NCBI GenBank assembly: GCA_016296945.1
Contig: JAEDHQ010000012.1
Coordinates: 1 to 40,996, forward strand
Direction of reading: 5' to 3'
Length of the DNA: 40,996 nucleotides
From: Bacilli bacterium
Lineage (GTDB): Bacteria; Bacillota_I; Bacilli_A; ML615J-28; CAG-698
Shown in pieces: positions 1 through 9,388 of the stretch. The translations under genes were made by a program, and so were the position numbers. The notes under the pieces are model-generated. The model was not told the origin of the DNA. It did no database searches and saw only the letters and a list, made by a program, of their open reading frames with translations. Position 1 is the first letter of the stretch; each line of letters opens with the position of its first letter.

Positions 1-1
1 G

Positions 2-253
2 AAAATCTACTTAGAAAATAAATTTAAAATGCAAAGTATGGATGAATATGTACAAATTACAGCTAATCAATTAGCTCTTCTGAGAGATGATATTGTTATC
101 CATCGCATAAATGGAGATGCACCAAGTGATTTATTAATAGCACCTGATTGGAGCATCAAAAAATTAGTTGTAATGAATGAAATAGATAAATATATGAAAA
201 AACATAATTTATTTCAAGGATGCAATTATAAAGGATCTTATAATAAAAAGTAA
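2..253 (+). CDS. TIGR01212-family radical SAM protein (YtqA/YhcC-like), C-terminal fragment
   Basis: The reading frame is open from the left edge to a TAA at 251-253, so this is only the last 83 or so residues of a longer gene. The fragment contains a segment reading VIHRINGDAPSDLLIAPDWS followed by KLVVMNEIDKYM. This matches my memory of the conserved C-terminus of the TIGR01212 radical SAM family (B. subtilis YtqA, E. coli YhcC), where the equivalent block is HRLTGDAPRDLLIAP.W and then N.ID. The radical SAM CxxxCxxC motif would lie upstream, outside the window. The biochemical role of the family is not settled. The first in-frame ATG (29) is internal and not a real start. The gene ends in front of a strong bidirectional terminator that separates it from convergent metK. 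Confidence 0.8.
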   Translation, partial: KIYLENKFKMQSMDEYVQITANQLALLRDDIVIHRINGDAPSDLLIAPDWSIKKLVVMNEIDKYMKKHNLFQGCNYKGSYNKK

Positions 254-260
254 TTAAAAA

Positions 261-308
261 GGGATGTTAAACAACCTAAATCTATAGGATATTTAACATT
301 CCTTTTTT
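261..308. terminator. Bidirectional intrinsic terminator between the radical SAM gene and metK
   Basis: The inverted repeat GGGATGTTAAA (261-271) pairs with TTTAACATTCC (292-302), 11 pairs with one wobble. It extends inward through CCTA/TAGG and is followed by six T on the plus strand (303-308). On the minus strand the hairpin is followed by TTTTTAATTA. It can therefore end the plus-strand radical SAM transcript and the minus-strand metK operon. Confidence 0.85.
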
Positions 309-349
309 AGTTAAATTTTTGATATTGGCGATTTACAGCCCTTAAATAT

Positions 350-1540
350 TTATTTATCAGTAGAATTTTTGACAAAGTTATTATTCTTTGTTCTTTTAAT
401 ATCTTCAACTTTATCTAATTTTTCCCATGGCAAATCTAAATCTAATCGACCAAAATGTCCATAAGCAGCACATTTTTTATAAATAGGACGACGCAAATCT
501 AATCCTTCAATTATTTCTTTTGGTGTCAAACCAAAATTACTGCGAATAATCTTAACGATTTCTTCTTCTGTATATTTAGATGTTCCATAAGTATTTATCA
601 TAATAGATGTTGGTTCTGCAACACCAATCACATAACTTAATCCAACTTCTATTTTTTCGGCAATTCCGGCAGCAACTAGATTTTTCGCAATATATCTAGC
701 CATATATGATGCACTTCTATCAACTTTAGTTGGGTCTTTACCACTAAATGCTCCACCGCCGTGACGAGCATAACCGCCATATGTGTCTACAACTATCTTT
801 CTTCCTGTTAAACCACTATCACCTTTAGGTCCTCCAATAACAAAACGACCTGTTGGATTAATAAAATATTTTGTGTTTTCATCAATTAAATTAGAAGGTA
901 ATGTATATAAAATTACTTCTTTCATAATGAATTCTTTTAATTCCTCTAAGGAAACTTTTTCATCATGTTGAGTGGAAATAACAACACTATCGATTCTAAG
1001 AGGCTTATCAAATTCATCATATTCTACTGTAACTTGACTCTTACCATCAGGTCTTAAATAGTTTACAATTCCTTTTTTTCTAACTTCAGCTAAACGACGA
1101 GTTAATTTATGAGATAATGATATTGGAAGTGGCATCATATCTTCTGTTTCATTTGTGGCAAAACCAAACATTAAACCTTGATCACCAGCACCATCAATAT
1201 CCACTCCTAGAGCAATATCACTTGATTGTTCATCTATTGTTGATAAAACTGCTAAGTTATCAGCATCAAAGCCATATTTTCCACGATCATAACCGATTTC
1301 TTTAACAGTTTCTCTAACGATTTTAGGAATATCAACATAACCATTTGTAGTTATTTCTCCCATAACCATAACTAGTCCAGTTGTTGCACATGTTTCACAA
1401 GCAACTCTTGATTTTGGATCTTGAGCAAGGATTGCATCTAATATCGCATCAGAGATTTGGTCACATACTTTATCAGGATGACCTTCGGTAACAGATTCTG
1501 ATGTAAATAATCTTTTATTTTCTATTTTTTTATTTAACAT
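350..1540 (-). CDS. metK: S-adenosylmethionine synthetase
   Basis: Makes S-adenosylmethionine from methionine and ATP in the cytoplasm. The family is unmistakable: GHPDKVCDQISDAILD near the N-terminus (ATP and Mg binding), GAGDQGLMFGFA in the central domain, and GGGAFSGKDPTKVDRSA near residue 265 with the phosphate-loop lysine. At about 396 aa the length is normal. The frame can begin at a GTG at 1549, but AGGTG sits six bases before the ATG at 1540, so I place the start there (MLNKKIENK). It is the last gene of the six-gene minus-strand operon; the helicase stop codon ends at 1553, just upstream. I see no SAM riboswitch, which fits a gene buried in an operon. The downstream end is the bidirectional hairpin at 261-308. 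Confidence 0.97.
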   Translation of the reverse strand: MLNKKIENKRLFTSESVTEGHPDKVCDQISDAILDAILAQDPKSRVACETCATTGLVMVMGEITTNGYVDIPKIVRETVKEIGYDRGKYGFDADNLAVLSTIDEQSSDIALGVDIDGAGDQGLMFGFATNETEDMMPLPISLSHKLTRRLAEVRKKGIVNYLRPDGKSQVTVEYDEFDKPLRIDSVVISTQHDEKVSLEELKEFIMKEVILYTLPSNLIDENTKYFINPTGRFVIGGPKGDSGLTGRKIVVDTYGGYARHGGGAFSGKDPTKVDRSASYMARYIAKNLVAAGIAEKIEVGLSYVIGVAEPTSIMINTYGTSKYTEEEIVKIIRSNFGLTPKEIIEGLDLRRPIYKKCAAYGHFGRLDLDLPWEKLDKVEDIKRTKNNNFVKNSTDK

Positions 1541-1552
1541 TTTATTCACCTG

Positions 1553-3280
1553 CTAATATTTCATATTTTTATTATTTAGACGACTGGTTTTATTATCACG
1601 TTTTGAAGTTCTTGCTAAAGCCTTTTTGCCACTAATGACAGTTGGCATATCTTTTCCATATCTTCTTCTATCTTCTTTTGCTTCTTCGATAGTAAGGCGA
1701 CGTCCTTTATAACGAATTTCATTTGATAAAGAAAGAACTTCGTGAACAAACTCACGCGGAACTTCAAAGAATGAAAAACTGTCGCAAATAGTAACAGCGT
1801 TGATTTCAACGTTGCTCAACGATGTATTTTTTACTAGCATATCTGTAATAGTATAAACTTTAATGTCATCTTTGCGACCAACAGAAATAAACATGCGGAC
1901 ACCATTATTACTTCGGCGAGCACGTCGATTATCAATTTCTTCTTTTATTTCTTCGATTTCACTATTACGGCTATCAGCATTAATAATAATACTTAATAGT
2001 CCTTTAATTAAAACATCTTTATCAAGATCTTCAAATTTATTTAATTGTTTATCAATAATTGATAAAAAACGATTTTCATCATAACTTACTTCTTTTAAAT
2101 TAGAACTATCTGCAACTTCTTTTGCTCTTTCTAATAAACGAATTGTTCTGATTTTAATTACTTTATCTAAACTTGGAAAACTTCCTTTTTCAATTGAAGT
2201 TTTCGCATATTTTTCTATTTCTTTAATGCGTCTTTGCTCGCCACGTGTTACAAAACTTATAGCAACACCTGATTTTGCGGCTCTACCAGTCCTTCCAATA
2301 CGATGAATATAATATTCATCATCTGTCGGTAAATCAAAATTAAAGACAATCTCGACATCATCGATATCAAGACCACGAGCAGCAACATCACTAGCAACTA
2401 AAACATTAATTGTTCCTTCACGGAAACGAGCCATTACACGATCTCTTTGCATTTGTTTCATATCTCCGTGCAAAGCTTCTGCCAAAAAACCTCTTGTAAG
2501 AAGCTGACTAGTTACTTCATCAACATTCTTTTTAGTATTACAAAATATCATAACTAATTTATAGTCATTCAATTCAATAATACGACTAGCAATTTCTATT
2601 TTATCAGCTTCCCGACAATAAATATACTTTTGGCTAATTTGCTTTAAAGTTAAACTACCTTGATTAACTTTAATTTTTTGAGGTTCATGCATAAAAGTAT
2701 TGGCGATATTTTCAATCTCTTGTGAGAATGTAGCTGAAAATAACATTGTTTGGTGATTAGGATTCATTCGACTTAATATTTCATTAATATCATCTAAAAA
2801 TCCCATATTCAACATTTCATCAGCTTCATCTAATACAACCATTTTAACACTACTTAAATTAATAGTTTTACGATTTAAATGGTCAATTAGGCGACCAGGA
2901 GTAGCAACAATAATCTGCGGGCGTTTGCGTAATCCTGTAATTTGTTTATCGATTAGTTCTCCTCCATAAATAGCAATTGCTTTTAATTTATTCAAATACT
3001 TTGCTAACTTATTAATTTCATTTGTAATTTGAACAGCTAATTCTCGAGTTGGGGCGATAATAGTTGCTTGAACATCAAAGCTATTTTCATTCACCATATT
3101 TAAAATAGGAATTGCGAAAGCAAAAGTTTTACCAGTTCCAGTTGGAGCTTGACCGATTAAATCATTATAATCTAAAGCTAACGGAATAATCCTTTTTTGG
3201 ATATCCGTTAGCTCCGTATATTCCATATCCTCAATACTTTTCAAGATTTGAGGTTTAACATTTAATTCACTGAACTGCAT
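1553..3280 (-). CDS. DEAD-box ATP-dependent RNA helicase (CshA/DbpA-like)
   Basis: ATP-dependent RNA helicase, likely acting in ribosome assembly or mRNA turnover. Motifs in order: Q-motif region (F3 to Q28), Walker A APTGTGKT (45-52), PTRELA (77-82), DEAD (151-154), SAT (182-184), then VASDVAARGLDI and HRIGRTGRA in the second RecA lobe. Residues from about 455 to 535 (RMFISVGRKDDI through YKGRRLTIEEAKE) match the DbpA-type RNA-binding domain, so 23S rRNA binding is plausible. A basic tail follows. At 575 aa it is a typical length for a DbpA/CsdA-type helicase. It sits between tldE and metK with gaps of only a few bases, which indicates co-transcription. The family is certain; the exact orthologue (cshA, deaD or dbpA) is not. 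Confidence 0.93.
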   Translation of the reverse strand: MQFSELNVKPQILKSIEDMEYTELTDIQKRIIPLALDYNDLIGQAPTGTGKTFAFAIPILNMVNENSFDVQATIIAPTRELAVQITNEINKLAKYLNKLKAIAIYGGELIDKQITGLRKRPQIIVATPGRLIDHLNRKTINLSSVKMVVLDEADEMLNMGFLDDINEILSRMNPNHQTMLFSATFSQEIENIANTFMHEPQKIKVNQGSLTLKQISQKYIYCREADKIEIASRIIELNDYKLVMIFCNTKKNVDEVTSQLLTRGFLAEALHGDMKQMQRDRVMARFREGTINVLVASDVAARGLDIDDVEIVFNFDLPTDDEYYIHRIGRTGRAAKSGVAISFVTRGEQRRIKEIEKYAKTSIEKGSFPSLDKVIKIRTIRLLERAKEVADSSNLKEVSYDENRFLSIIDKQLNKFEDLDKDVLIKGLLSIIINADSRNSEIEEIKEEIDNRRARRSNNGVRMFISVGRKDDIKVYTITDMLVKNTSLSNVEINAVTICDSFSFFEVPREFVHEVLSLSNEIRYKGRRLTIEEAKEDRRRYGKDMPTVISGKKALARTSKRDNKTSRLNNKNMKY

Positions 3281-3282
3281 TT

Positions 3283-4614
3283 TTATTTCCCAGAAACAGC
3301 TAATTGGTTAAACCATACAGATGGAGCACCGATTCCACCTTGTTTTATTTCTAAATCGTTACCGATTTCTACAATATCATTCATCATCTTTAAGAAGTTA
3401 CCTGAAACAACTATTAATGTAACTGGTTTTACAATCTTACCTTTTTCAATATAAAATCCAGAAGATTGAGCACTAAAATCACCACTAATTGGATTTAATC
3501 CAGCATGTAAACCAGACATATCTGTTATTAATAATCCCTTATCAATCTTCTTAATCATTTCTTCTTTAGTTAATGTGCCAGGTTGTAAATAGAAGTTTGT
3601 TGGTCCAACACCATTAACAGTAGCATTACCAGTAGGTTCAACACCAAATACTTTTGCAGTTTTTAAATTATGTAAGAATGAATTAAATACACCATTAGAA
3701 ACTACTTCTTTCTTAACTGTTGCTACACCTTCTTGATCAAATGGTTCTTTATTAATTGATTCTGGTAATAGTGGATCATCAATAATAGTAACTTTTTCAC
3801 TCATAATCTTTTGGCCTAATTTATCAGTTAAAGAAGTTAGTTTCTTTAAAGCTGCTTCTCCAGAGAACATTGAGAAGAAACCTGATAAGATACTCTTCAT
3901 TGCATCATTTTCTAAGATAACAGGATAAGCACCACTTTCAATTGGAGCAGCTCCTAACATTGAAATAGCTTTCTTACATGCTTTTTTTGCAACTTCTTTT
4001 GGTTTTAAATCAGCAAATTTATTAGATATTTCAACTTTAAATCCGTTTTGCTTATTTGGATTATCTTTAGATTCCCCAGCTACAGTTCCTAATACAAAAC
4101 CACAGATTTCACTACTCTTAGATAAATTCAATCCTTTTGAATTAACAATCTTAGTACTAGATCTTTCTTCTACATATTGGCAATAATTAACTAATTCGAT
4201 TCTTTCATCATATCCATAAGAAGCTTTTTCCATTTCTTTAAGCATAGCAATCTTTTTCTTTGTAGGAACTTCACTAATTCCACTTTCAACAGTTTCAACT
4301 GTAGGATAAACTTTGCTTCCTTCAAAAATTGAACTTTCTTCTTTTGAATTTAATGTTAGAACATTATCTTTTAGTTTTAAAATAATCTTTTCGATTTCTT
4401 TATCGCTTAATTCTTCTTCGTTCTTTTGAAAATGAGTTAAAGCCATTTTACCATTAATAATACCTTTTAAAGTATATGATTTATCAGAACCATTAAAGTT
4501 TTTATCAACATTTCCTCTAAATAAAGAAATTGTTACTTCATCAGAAACAGTTTCAATAATTTCTACAGCTTCAAATCCTAATTCTAAAGCTTTATCTATA
4601 ATTTTTTGTAACAT
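3283..4614 (-). CDS. tldE: TldE/PmbA-family protein, partner of TldD
   Basis: Member of the TldD/PmbA (U62) family and the non-catalytic partner in the TldD-TldE heterodimer. In E. coli that complex proteolytically matures microcin B17 and degrades CcdA. The 443-aa protein has the two-domain family fold signature: an N-terminal part and a C-terminal part with GVGPTNFYLQPG and ITDMSGLHAGLNPISGDFS. It lacks the HExxxH zinc motif, which identifies it as the E rather than the D subunit. Its ATG overlaps the tldD stop as TAATG, and AAGGGGTG lies upstream, so translation is coupled and the two are made in equal amounts. No RiPP precursor or synthetase is visible here, so the substrate is unknown. 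Confidence 0.9.
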   Translation of the reverse strand: MLQKIIDKALELGFEAVEIIETVSDEVTISLFRGNVDKNFNGSDKSYTLKGIINGKMALTHFQKNEEELSDKEIEKIILKLKDNVLTLNSKEESSIFEGSKVYPTVETVESGISEVPTKKKIAMLKEMEKASYGYDERIELVNYCQYVEERSSTKIVNSKGLNLSKSSEICGFVLGTVAGESKDNPNKQNGFKVEISNKFADLKPKEVAKKACKKAISMLGAAPIESGAYPVILENDAMKSILSGFFSMFSGEAALKKLTSLTDKLGQKIMSEKVTIIDDPLLPESINKEPFDQEGVATVKKEVVSNGVFNSFLHNLKTAKVFGVEPTGNATVNGVGPTNFYLQPGTLTKEEMIKKIDKGLLITDMSGLHAGLNPISGDFSAQSSGFYIEKGKIVKPVTLIVVSGNFLKMMNDIVEIGNDLEIKQGGIGAPSVWFNQLAVSGK

Positions 4615-6008
4615 TATTTAACACCCCTTCCACCAACTGTAACATTTTGAACACGAATTGTTGGTTCACCAACATCTGTTGGAATACTACCACTTTGTGA
4701 ACCACACATACCATGGCCAAATGATAAGTTATCAGAAATCATATCGATATTCATTAAGATTTCAGAGCCACTACCAACTAATGTTGCCCCTCTAACAGGT
4801 TTAGTAATCTTTCCATCTTCAATCATATAACCTTCATTAACTGCAAAGTTAAATTCACCAGTTGATGGATTAACACTACCACCACCCATTCTCTTAGCAA
4901 ACAAACCAAACTTAGTATTAGCAATAATATCTTCAAATTTATCTTTTCCAGGTGCAAAGAATGTATTACTCATTCTTGAAGTTGGAGATAATTGATAACT
5001 TTGGCGACGTCCACTACCAGTAACTGGATGATTCATAATACGAGAATTACGATAATCAACTAGATATGACTTTAAAATACCATTTTCAATTAAAACATTC
5101 TTTTGAGTTGGATGACCTTCATCATCAAAGTTCATAGAACCCCATTGACCAGGACGACTACCATCGTCAATTGCAGTAACAACATCAGAAGCAATCTTTT
5201 GGCCTAATTTATTACAGAATACTGAAGCTCCTTTGGCAACACTTGTTGCTTCTAATGAGTGAACACAAGCTTCATGTAATAATACACCACCAAAGCCATT
5301 ATGAACAACAACAGTCATCTTTCCGCCAACCATTTCATCAGCACCTGCCATTGTAACAGCACTAGTTGCAATATCTTTTGCAAATTCTTTAATATCATGT
5401 TCTTCAAATAATTCATAACCTTTGTTGTCACCAATTGAATCAGAAATAGCTTGCATATTTGCACCACTTCCGGCCACAACTGTACAAGTTAAACGAATGT
5501 TAGTACGTAAATCAGTAACAAATGTACCATTACTATTAACTATTAAAACATTTTGCTCTTTATCAGTTAATCCACAAACTACTTGACTCACTTCTTTAGA
5601 AGTAGCTTTTGCAGACTTAAATGCTTTTGTCATTAATGAAATTTTAGCACTATTTTTAACCTTAGAAGGTAATTTCTTTGGTTCAATAATATGTCTTTCA
5701 GGTTGAGGAACAAATTCCTTAACTTCTACTTTTGTTGGACTCTTTAAACTAGCTCTTAATTTTTTAGCTAAATCTTTTAAAGATTTAGGATTCCAGTCAT
5801 TTAAATAACCAAACACTTCTTGTGCGCCTAATAAAATACGAACTGAAGCTCCATGAATAATGTTTGTTTGATTTTTTGTTACTTCTCCAGATACCATTTC
5901 AATTGCATTAGCAACTGTATGTTCAAAAAATATTTCAGCGAAATCAGCACCTGTACCTAAAGCAACTTTTAAAATACTAGCGGCTTGTTTTTGAGATATA
6001 AATTTCAT
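4614..6008 (-). CDS. tldD: TldD-family zinc metalloprotease
   Basis: Catalytic subunit of the TldD/TldE metalloprotease, cytoplasmic. The HExxxH zinc motif is present as HEACVH (His245, Glu246, His250 of the 464-aa protein). The C-terminal GMCGSQSG segment supplies the cysteine expected to complete the zinc site. The frame extends to 6047, overlapping gltX, but AAAGGAG lies eight bases before the ATG at 6008 (MKFISQKQ), which I take as the start, 23 bases after the gltX stop. It is coupled to tldE by a TAATG overlap. Known roles are RiPP leader removal and peptide degradation. In this housekeeping operon a general peptide-turnover role is as likely as dedicated peptide maturation. Confidence 0.92.
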   Translation of the reverse strand: MKFISQKQAASILKVALGTGADFAEIFFEHTVANAIEMVSGEVTKNQTNIIHGASVRILLGAQEVFGYLNDWNPKSLKDLAKKLRASLKSPTKVEVKEFVPQPERHIIEPKKLPSKVKNSAKISLMTKAFKSAKATSKEVSQVVCGLTDKEQNVLIVNSNGTFVTDLRTNIRLTCTVVAGSGANMQAISDSIGDNKGYELFEEHDIKEFAKDIATSAVTMAGADEMVGGKMTVVVHNGFGGVLLHEACVHSLEATSVAKGASVFCNKLGQKIASDVVTAIDDGSRPGQWGSMNFDDEGHPTQKNVLIENGILKSYLVDYRNSRIMNHPVTGSGRRQSYQLSPTSRMSNTFFAPGKDKFEDIIANTKFGLFAKRMGGGSVNPSTGEFNFAVNEGYMIEDGKITKPVRGATLVGSGSEILMNIDMISDNLSFGHGMCGSQSGSIPTDVGEPTIRVQNVTVGGRGVK

Positions 6009-6031
6009 ATAAATTTCTCCTTTGTTATTTT

Positions 6032-7477
6032 TTATTCTTTTAACCATTCTAAGGCTTTATTAAAACGCCTCATAGATTCATCTTTACCTAAAATATCAGC
6101 AATTTCTACTATTCCACCAGGAGTAACATTACAAGATGAAATCGCAATTCTTAATACAGTATAAACTGCACCAGACTTAACTTCTAATTCTTCAGCAATT
6201 TTAACAATTGTAGCATGTAAATTATCTTCTGTAAATTCAATTGCTTCTAATTTAGGAATAGAATATTCTAAGATTTTCAAAGCAACATTTTCATCTATCT
6301 TAAATTTCTTATGATAATATTGCTCTTTTTCAATCACATTAAATTGATCAATAAAAGCAACTTTTTCAGGAATTTCACTTAATATTTCAATACGAGATTG
6401 TAATAATTTACCAAACTTTTCATAATCATAACGATCTTTAATACAAGAAGCATCAAAGAATGGCTTAGCTTTTTTCATAAACTCATCAAACGGTAATTGT
6501 TTTATGTATTCACCATTTAACCAACTCATCTTTGTTTGATCAAAAATACTACTTGATTTACTTAGACCACTAATTGAGAACTTTTCAATTAATTCTTCCA
6601 TTGAGAATTTTTCTTCTTCACCTTTTGGGCTCCAACCTAATAATGCTATATAATTAATAATTGCTTCTGGTAAGTATCCTTTTTTAATGAAATCATCAAA
6701 GTTTGCATCACCATATCGTTTACTTAATTTACGTTGTGCATCTTTCATAATTGGTGTCAAGTGAACATATTTAGGATGTTCCCAACCAAATGCATCATAT
6801 AATAGATTATATTTTGGTGTACTACTCAAATACTCATTACCACGCATAACGTGACTAATTTTCATTAAATGGTCATCAACAACATTAGCAAAATTATATG
6901 TTGGTAGTCCATCAGATTTAATTAATATTTGATCCTCTAATTCATTATTAGGAATTTCTACATGACCAAATACTAAATCATCAAATTCGCTAATACCTTC
7001 AGTCGGCATATTTTGACGAATAACAAACTTGTCACCACGCGCAAGGCGCATCTTAACCTCTTCATCAGATAAATGAAGACAATGTTTATCATAACGCTTA
7101 ATTCCTTCTGAATTAGCTAATGTTTCTAATCTTTCTTTATCACAAAAACAATAATAAGCAGCCTTCTTTTCTACAAGTTCTAAAGCATACTTCATATAGA
7201 TGTCTTTACGTTCTGTTTGGATATAAGGACCATAGTTACCACCTTCATTAGGTCCTTCACTTATTTCCATACCTGATTCTTTCAATGTGCTATAAACAAC
7301 ATCAATAGCGCCAGGAACAAAACGTTCTAAGTCTGTATCTTCAATTCTTAAAATAAAATCTCCATTATTTTGTTTTGCAAATAAATAAGCATATAATGCT
7401 GTTCTTAAATTTCCAATATGCATAAACCCTGTTGGACTTGGGGCAAATCTTGTACGTACACGATTTAATTCACTCAT
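6032..7477 (-). CDS. gltX: Glutamyl-tRNA synthetase
   Basis: Class I aminoacyl-tRNA synthetase that charges tRNA-Glu. It has the HIGH-type motif (PSPTGFMHIGNLR, His20 to Asn23) and the KMSKS-type loop RKLSKR (249-254). The Glu-specific segments ILRIEDTDLERF and SDGLPTYNFANVVDDHLM are also present. Cys110, Cys112 and Cys133 suggest a retained zinc site in the acceptor-binding domain. At 481 aa it is full length, with the C-terminal anticodon-binding cage. Because there is one gene here and the species looks like a Gram-positive, it may be a non-discriminating enzyme working with GatCAB (inference). It is the second gene of the operon, 30 bases after the degenerate ABC gene. Confidence 0.96.
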   Translation of the reverse strand: MSELNRVRTRFAPSPTGFMHIGNLRTALYAYLFAKQNNGDFILRIEDTDLERFVPGAIDVVYSTLKESGMEISEGPNEGGNYGPYIQTERKDIYMKYALELVEKKAAYYCFCDKERLETLANSEGIKRYDKHCLHLSDEEVKMRLARGDKFVIRQNMPTEGISEFDDLVFGHVEIPNNELEDQILIKSDGLPTYNFANVVDDHLMKISHVMRGNEYLSSTPKYNLLYDAFGWEHPKYVHLTPIMKDAQRKLSKRYGDANFDDFIKKGYLPEAIINYIALLGWSPKGEEEKFSMEELIEKFSISGLSKSSSIFDQTKMSWLNGEYIKQLPFDEFMKKAKPFFDASCIKDRYDYEKFGKLLQSRIEILSEIPEKVAFIDQFNVIEKEQYYHKKFKIDENVALKILEYSIPKLEAIEFTEDNLHATIVKIAEELEVKSGAVYTVLRIAISSCNVTPGGIVEIADILGKDESMRRFNKALEWLKE

Positions 7478-7507
7478 AATATATTCCTCACATTATATTT
7501 TTTATTA

Positions 7508-9241
7508 TTAACTAACTTTTGATTTTCTTGAGCCAACACCTTTGATTAATTTATTAAATCTCGATGTTTTAAGTTTTAATAATTCATCAGTTCTTCCAAA
7601 TTCAATTGGGGCTCCTTCTTCTACAATCAAAATCTTATCACATTTGTTTAATAGATAAGGTTTATCTGTTTCAATAATTACTGTTTTATTTTTTAATTTA
7701 TATATTTCATTAATCATTAATGTTTCTAAAGCAACATTTAAATTCATTGAAGATTCATTAATTAAATAAATCTTAGCATCTTTATAAATAGCATTAGCAT
7801 AAACAACACGTCGATTAAAATCATTATGATCTAAACTAGATATTTTAGTGTATTCTTTATTTTCTAAAGAACTTATCTCATTTTTTAGTCCACTGCGATA
7901 TAAAGCATCATTAAATTTGTATTCATCAAAATCTAAAGGATAACAAATATTTTTGATTATTGTATCAGAAAAAACATTAGAATCCTGATGTACAGAAGCA
8001 ATAATACTTCTTAAATATTCAGGACTAATTTTTGTTAAATCACAATTATTGATACTTATACTTCCTTCATCAGGTTTATGCAGACGAGTCATTAAGTCAA
8101 AAATTAGATTCTTAACTTTTTGATCAGTACAGTAAATTCCTAGTTTTTCTCCTTTTTTCAGTTCAAAAGAAATTTTATTAATAATATCTACTTTTTGCTC
8201 TGTAATCACTACATCCTTAAACTTAATAGTATGCAATTCATCGAAATTAGTAATAGATTCAGATTTCAATTCACTTCGTAAATCAATCAATTTTTCTAAA
8301 TCACGTAATTGAACTTCAATAAATGAACTACCTAATTTCAAGTGAACCAATTTATGCACTAAAAATACTAATGTCGGAACTAATAAAGAAAATAAAATAT
8401 AAGTACCAGCCGTAATATTAATATCTTGATTTACTATTCCCCCAATTCCTATAATTATTGCATAAATAACGCCTATAAATAAACAAGTTAAAGCAGTAGA
8501 ATTTAATATTTTGAGAGAATTTCTTTGATTCAAAGCTTTAGAATAGTTTTTATTTAACTCATCAAATTCATCCTTTTGATATTGTAGACCATTTAATAAT
8601 TTAATATTCTTAATATTTTCAAAAGTATTAATTATTTCTTTATTATTATTTTCTAAAGCATTAGAATAATTATTATTCATTTTTGTAACAAATAATGATA
8701 ATGCTTTTGTAGCAGTACCATAAAAAGGTAATATGATTAAAGTGACTAACCCAAAGATTGGTTGCACAATTAATGACATAATAACACTACCCACTAAAAA
8801 AGCAACATATTCAATAAATGTCAAAACATTTTTGCCAATATACTCATTACCAATAAATTCACTATTCCTCATAGCTTTTTTTACACTTCTTGAATAATCA
8901 TTATTTTCAAAAATGTTTATTTCCGCATTTAAAATCGAATTATAAACGTTTTTAGATAATTCTTTTGACACTTTACTTACAATATCAGATTTATTTCTTT
9001 CATGTAAAATGAATAATCCAAAAGCAAAGATAAATGTGAATAATAAAGGGACAACATAATAACTAACCCGTGAGTAATTATTTAATATAACTACCTCATC
9101 CACAAAGCCTTTTAATAAAAGTAATGTAGCAATTTCAAAGCATACTAACAATAAAGATGTACAACAAAAAAAGATAAATTCTTTAGTTTGTGCAAACATT
9201 AAATGGATTATTTTCTTCACATTTGGTTTATCTTTAGCCAT
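7508..9241 (-). CDS. ABC exporter half-transporter with a degenerate ATPase domain
   Basis: A 577-aa fusion of an exporter-type membrane domain (hydrophobic segments near residues 20-45, 58-80, 138-175, 248-298) and a C-terminal nucleotide-binding domain (about 335-570), the MsbA/BmrA layout. The ATPase domain is recognisable from the intact Q-loop (SVHQDSNVFSDTIIKNI, Gln419). Almost every catalytic motif is broken. At the Walker A site the sequence is GIYCTDQKVKN with no glycine-rich loop and no GKS/T. The LSGGQ position reads DHNDFNRR. Walker B is IYLINESS with the aspartate changed to Asn495. The H-loop is ETDKP with the histidine changed to Asp526. The frame is otherwise intact, so this is a pseudo-ATPase rather than a decayed gene. 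It may pair with an active half encoded elsewhere. It leads the operon from a promoter at 9278-9306. Confidence 0.85.
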   Translation of the reverse strand: MAKDKPNVKKIIHLMFAQTKEFIFFCCTSLLLVCFEIATLLLLKGFVDEVVILNNYSRVSYYVVPLLFTFIFAFGLFILHERNKSDIVSKVSKELSKNVYNSILNAEINIFENNDYSRSVKKAMRNSEFIGNEYIGKNVLTFIEYVAFLVGSVIMSLIVQPIFGLVTLIILPFYGTATKALSLFVTKMNNNYSNALENNNKEIINTFENIKNIKLLNGLQYQKDEFDELNKNYSKALNQRNSLKILNSTALTCLFIGVIYAIIIGIGGIVNQDINITAGTYILFSLLVPTLVFLVHKLVHLKLGSSFIEVQLRDLEKLIDLRSELKSESITNFDELHTIKFKDVVITEQKVDIINKISFELKKGEKLGIYCTDQKVKNLIFDLMTRLHKPDEGSISINNCDLTKISPEYLRSIIASVHQDSNVFSDTIIKNICYPLDFDEYKFNDALYRSGLKNEISSLENKEYTKISSLDHNDFNRRVVYANAIYKDAKIYLINESSMNLNVALETLMINEIYKLKNKTVIIETDKPYLLNKCDKILIVEEGAPIEFGRTDELLKLKTSRFNKLIKGVGSRKSKVS

Positions 9242-9277
9242 TTATTTCACCAATATTTAATCCTCTCTTAATATCTT

Positions 9278-9306
9278 ATATTATCATAAAATCACTCAAA
9301 TGTAAA
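9278..9306 (-). promoter_or_regulatory. Sigma-A promoter of the ABC-gltX-tldDE-helicase-metK operon
   Basis: Reading the minus strand, -35 is TTTACA (9306-9301), the spacer is 17 bases and -10 is TAATAT (9283-9278) with an upstream TG giving an extended -10. It lies about 40 bases before the ABC start codon and is back to back with the coaD promoter. Confidence 0.6.
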
Positions 9307-9314
9307 GAAAATTA

Positions 9315-9343
9315 TTGATTTTAGCAACATTTCATTGTATAAT
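9315..9343 (+). promoter_or_regulatory. Sigma-A promoter of coaD
   Basis: TTGATT (9315-9320), a 17-base spacer and TATAAT (9338-9343), 46 bases before the coaD ATG. It is divergent from the minus-strand operon promoter, with the two -35 boxes only eight bases apart. Confidence 0.75.
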
Positions 9344-9388
9344 AGACTTATGAAGAAAGTAAAAATACTTTTTTAAAGAGGAATTATT

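Noticed and set aside
350..1540. SAM riboswitch for metK
   Set aside because: The gene lies inside an operon with a gap of a few bases upstream, so there is no room for one.
1541..1549. GTG start for metK three codons upstream
   Set aside because: AGGTG overlaps it and is correctly spaced for the ATG at 1540; the GTG is part of the ribosome site.
6009..6047. Longer tldD start overlapping gltX
   Set aside because: AAAGGAG is placed for the ATG at 6008, and the extra residues are basic and unlike the family.
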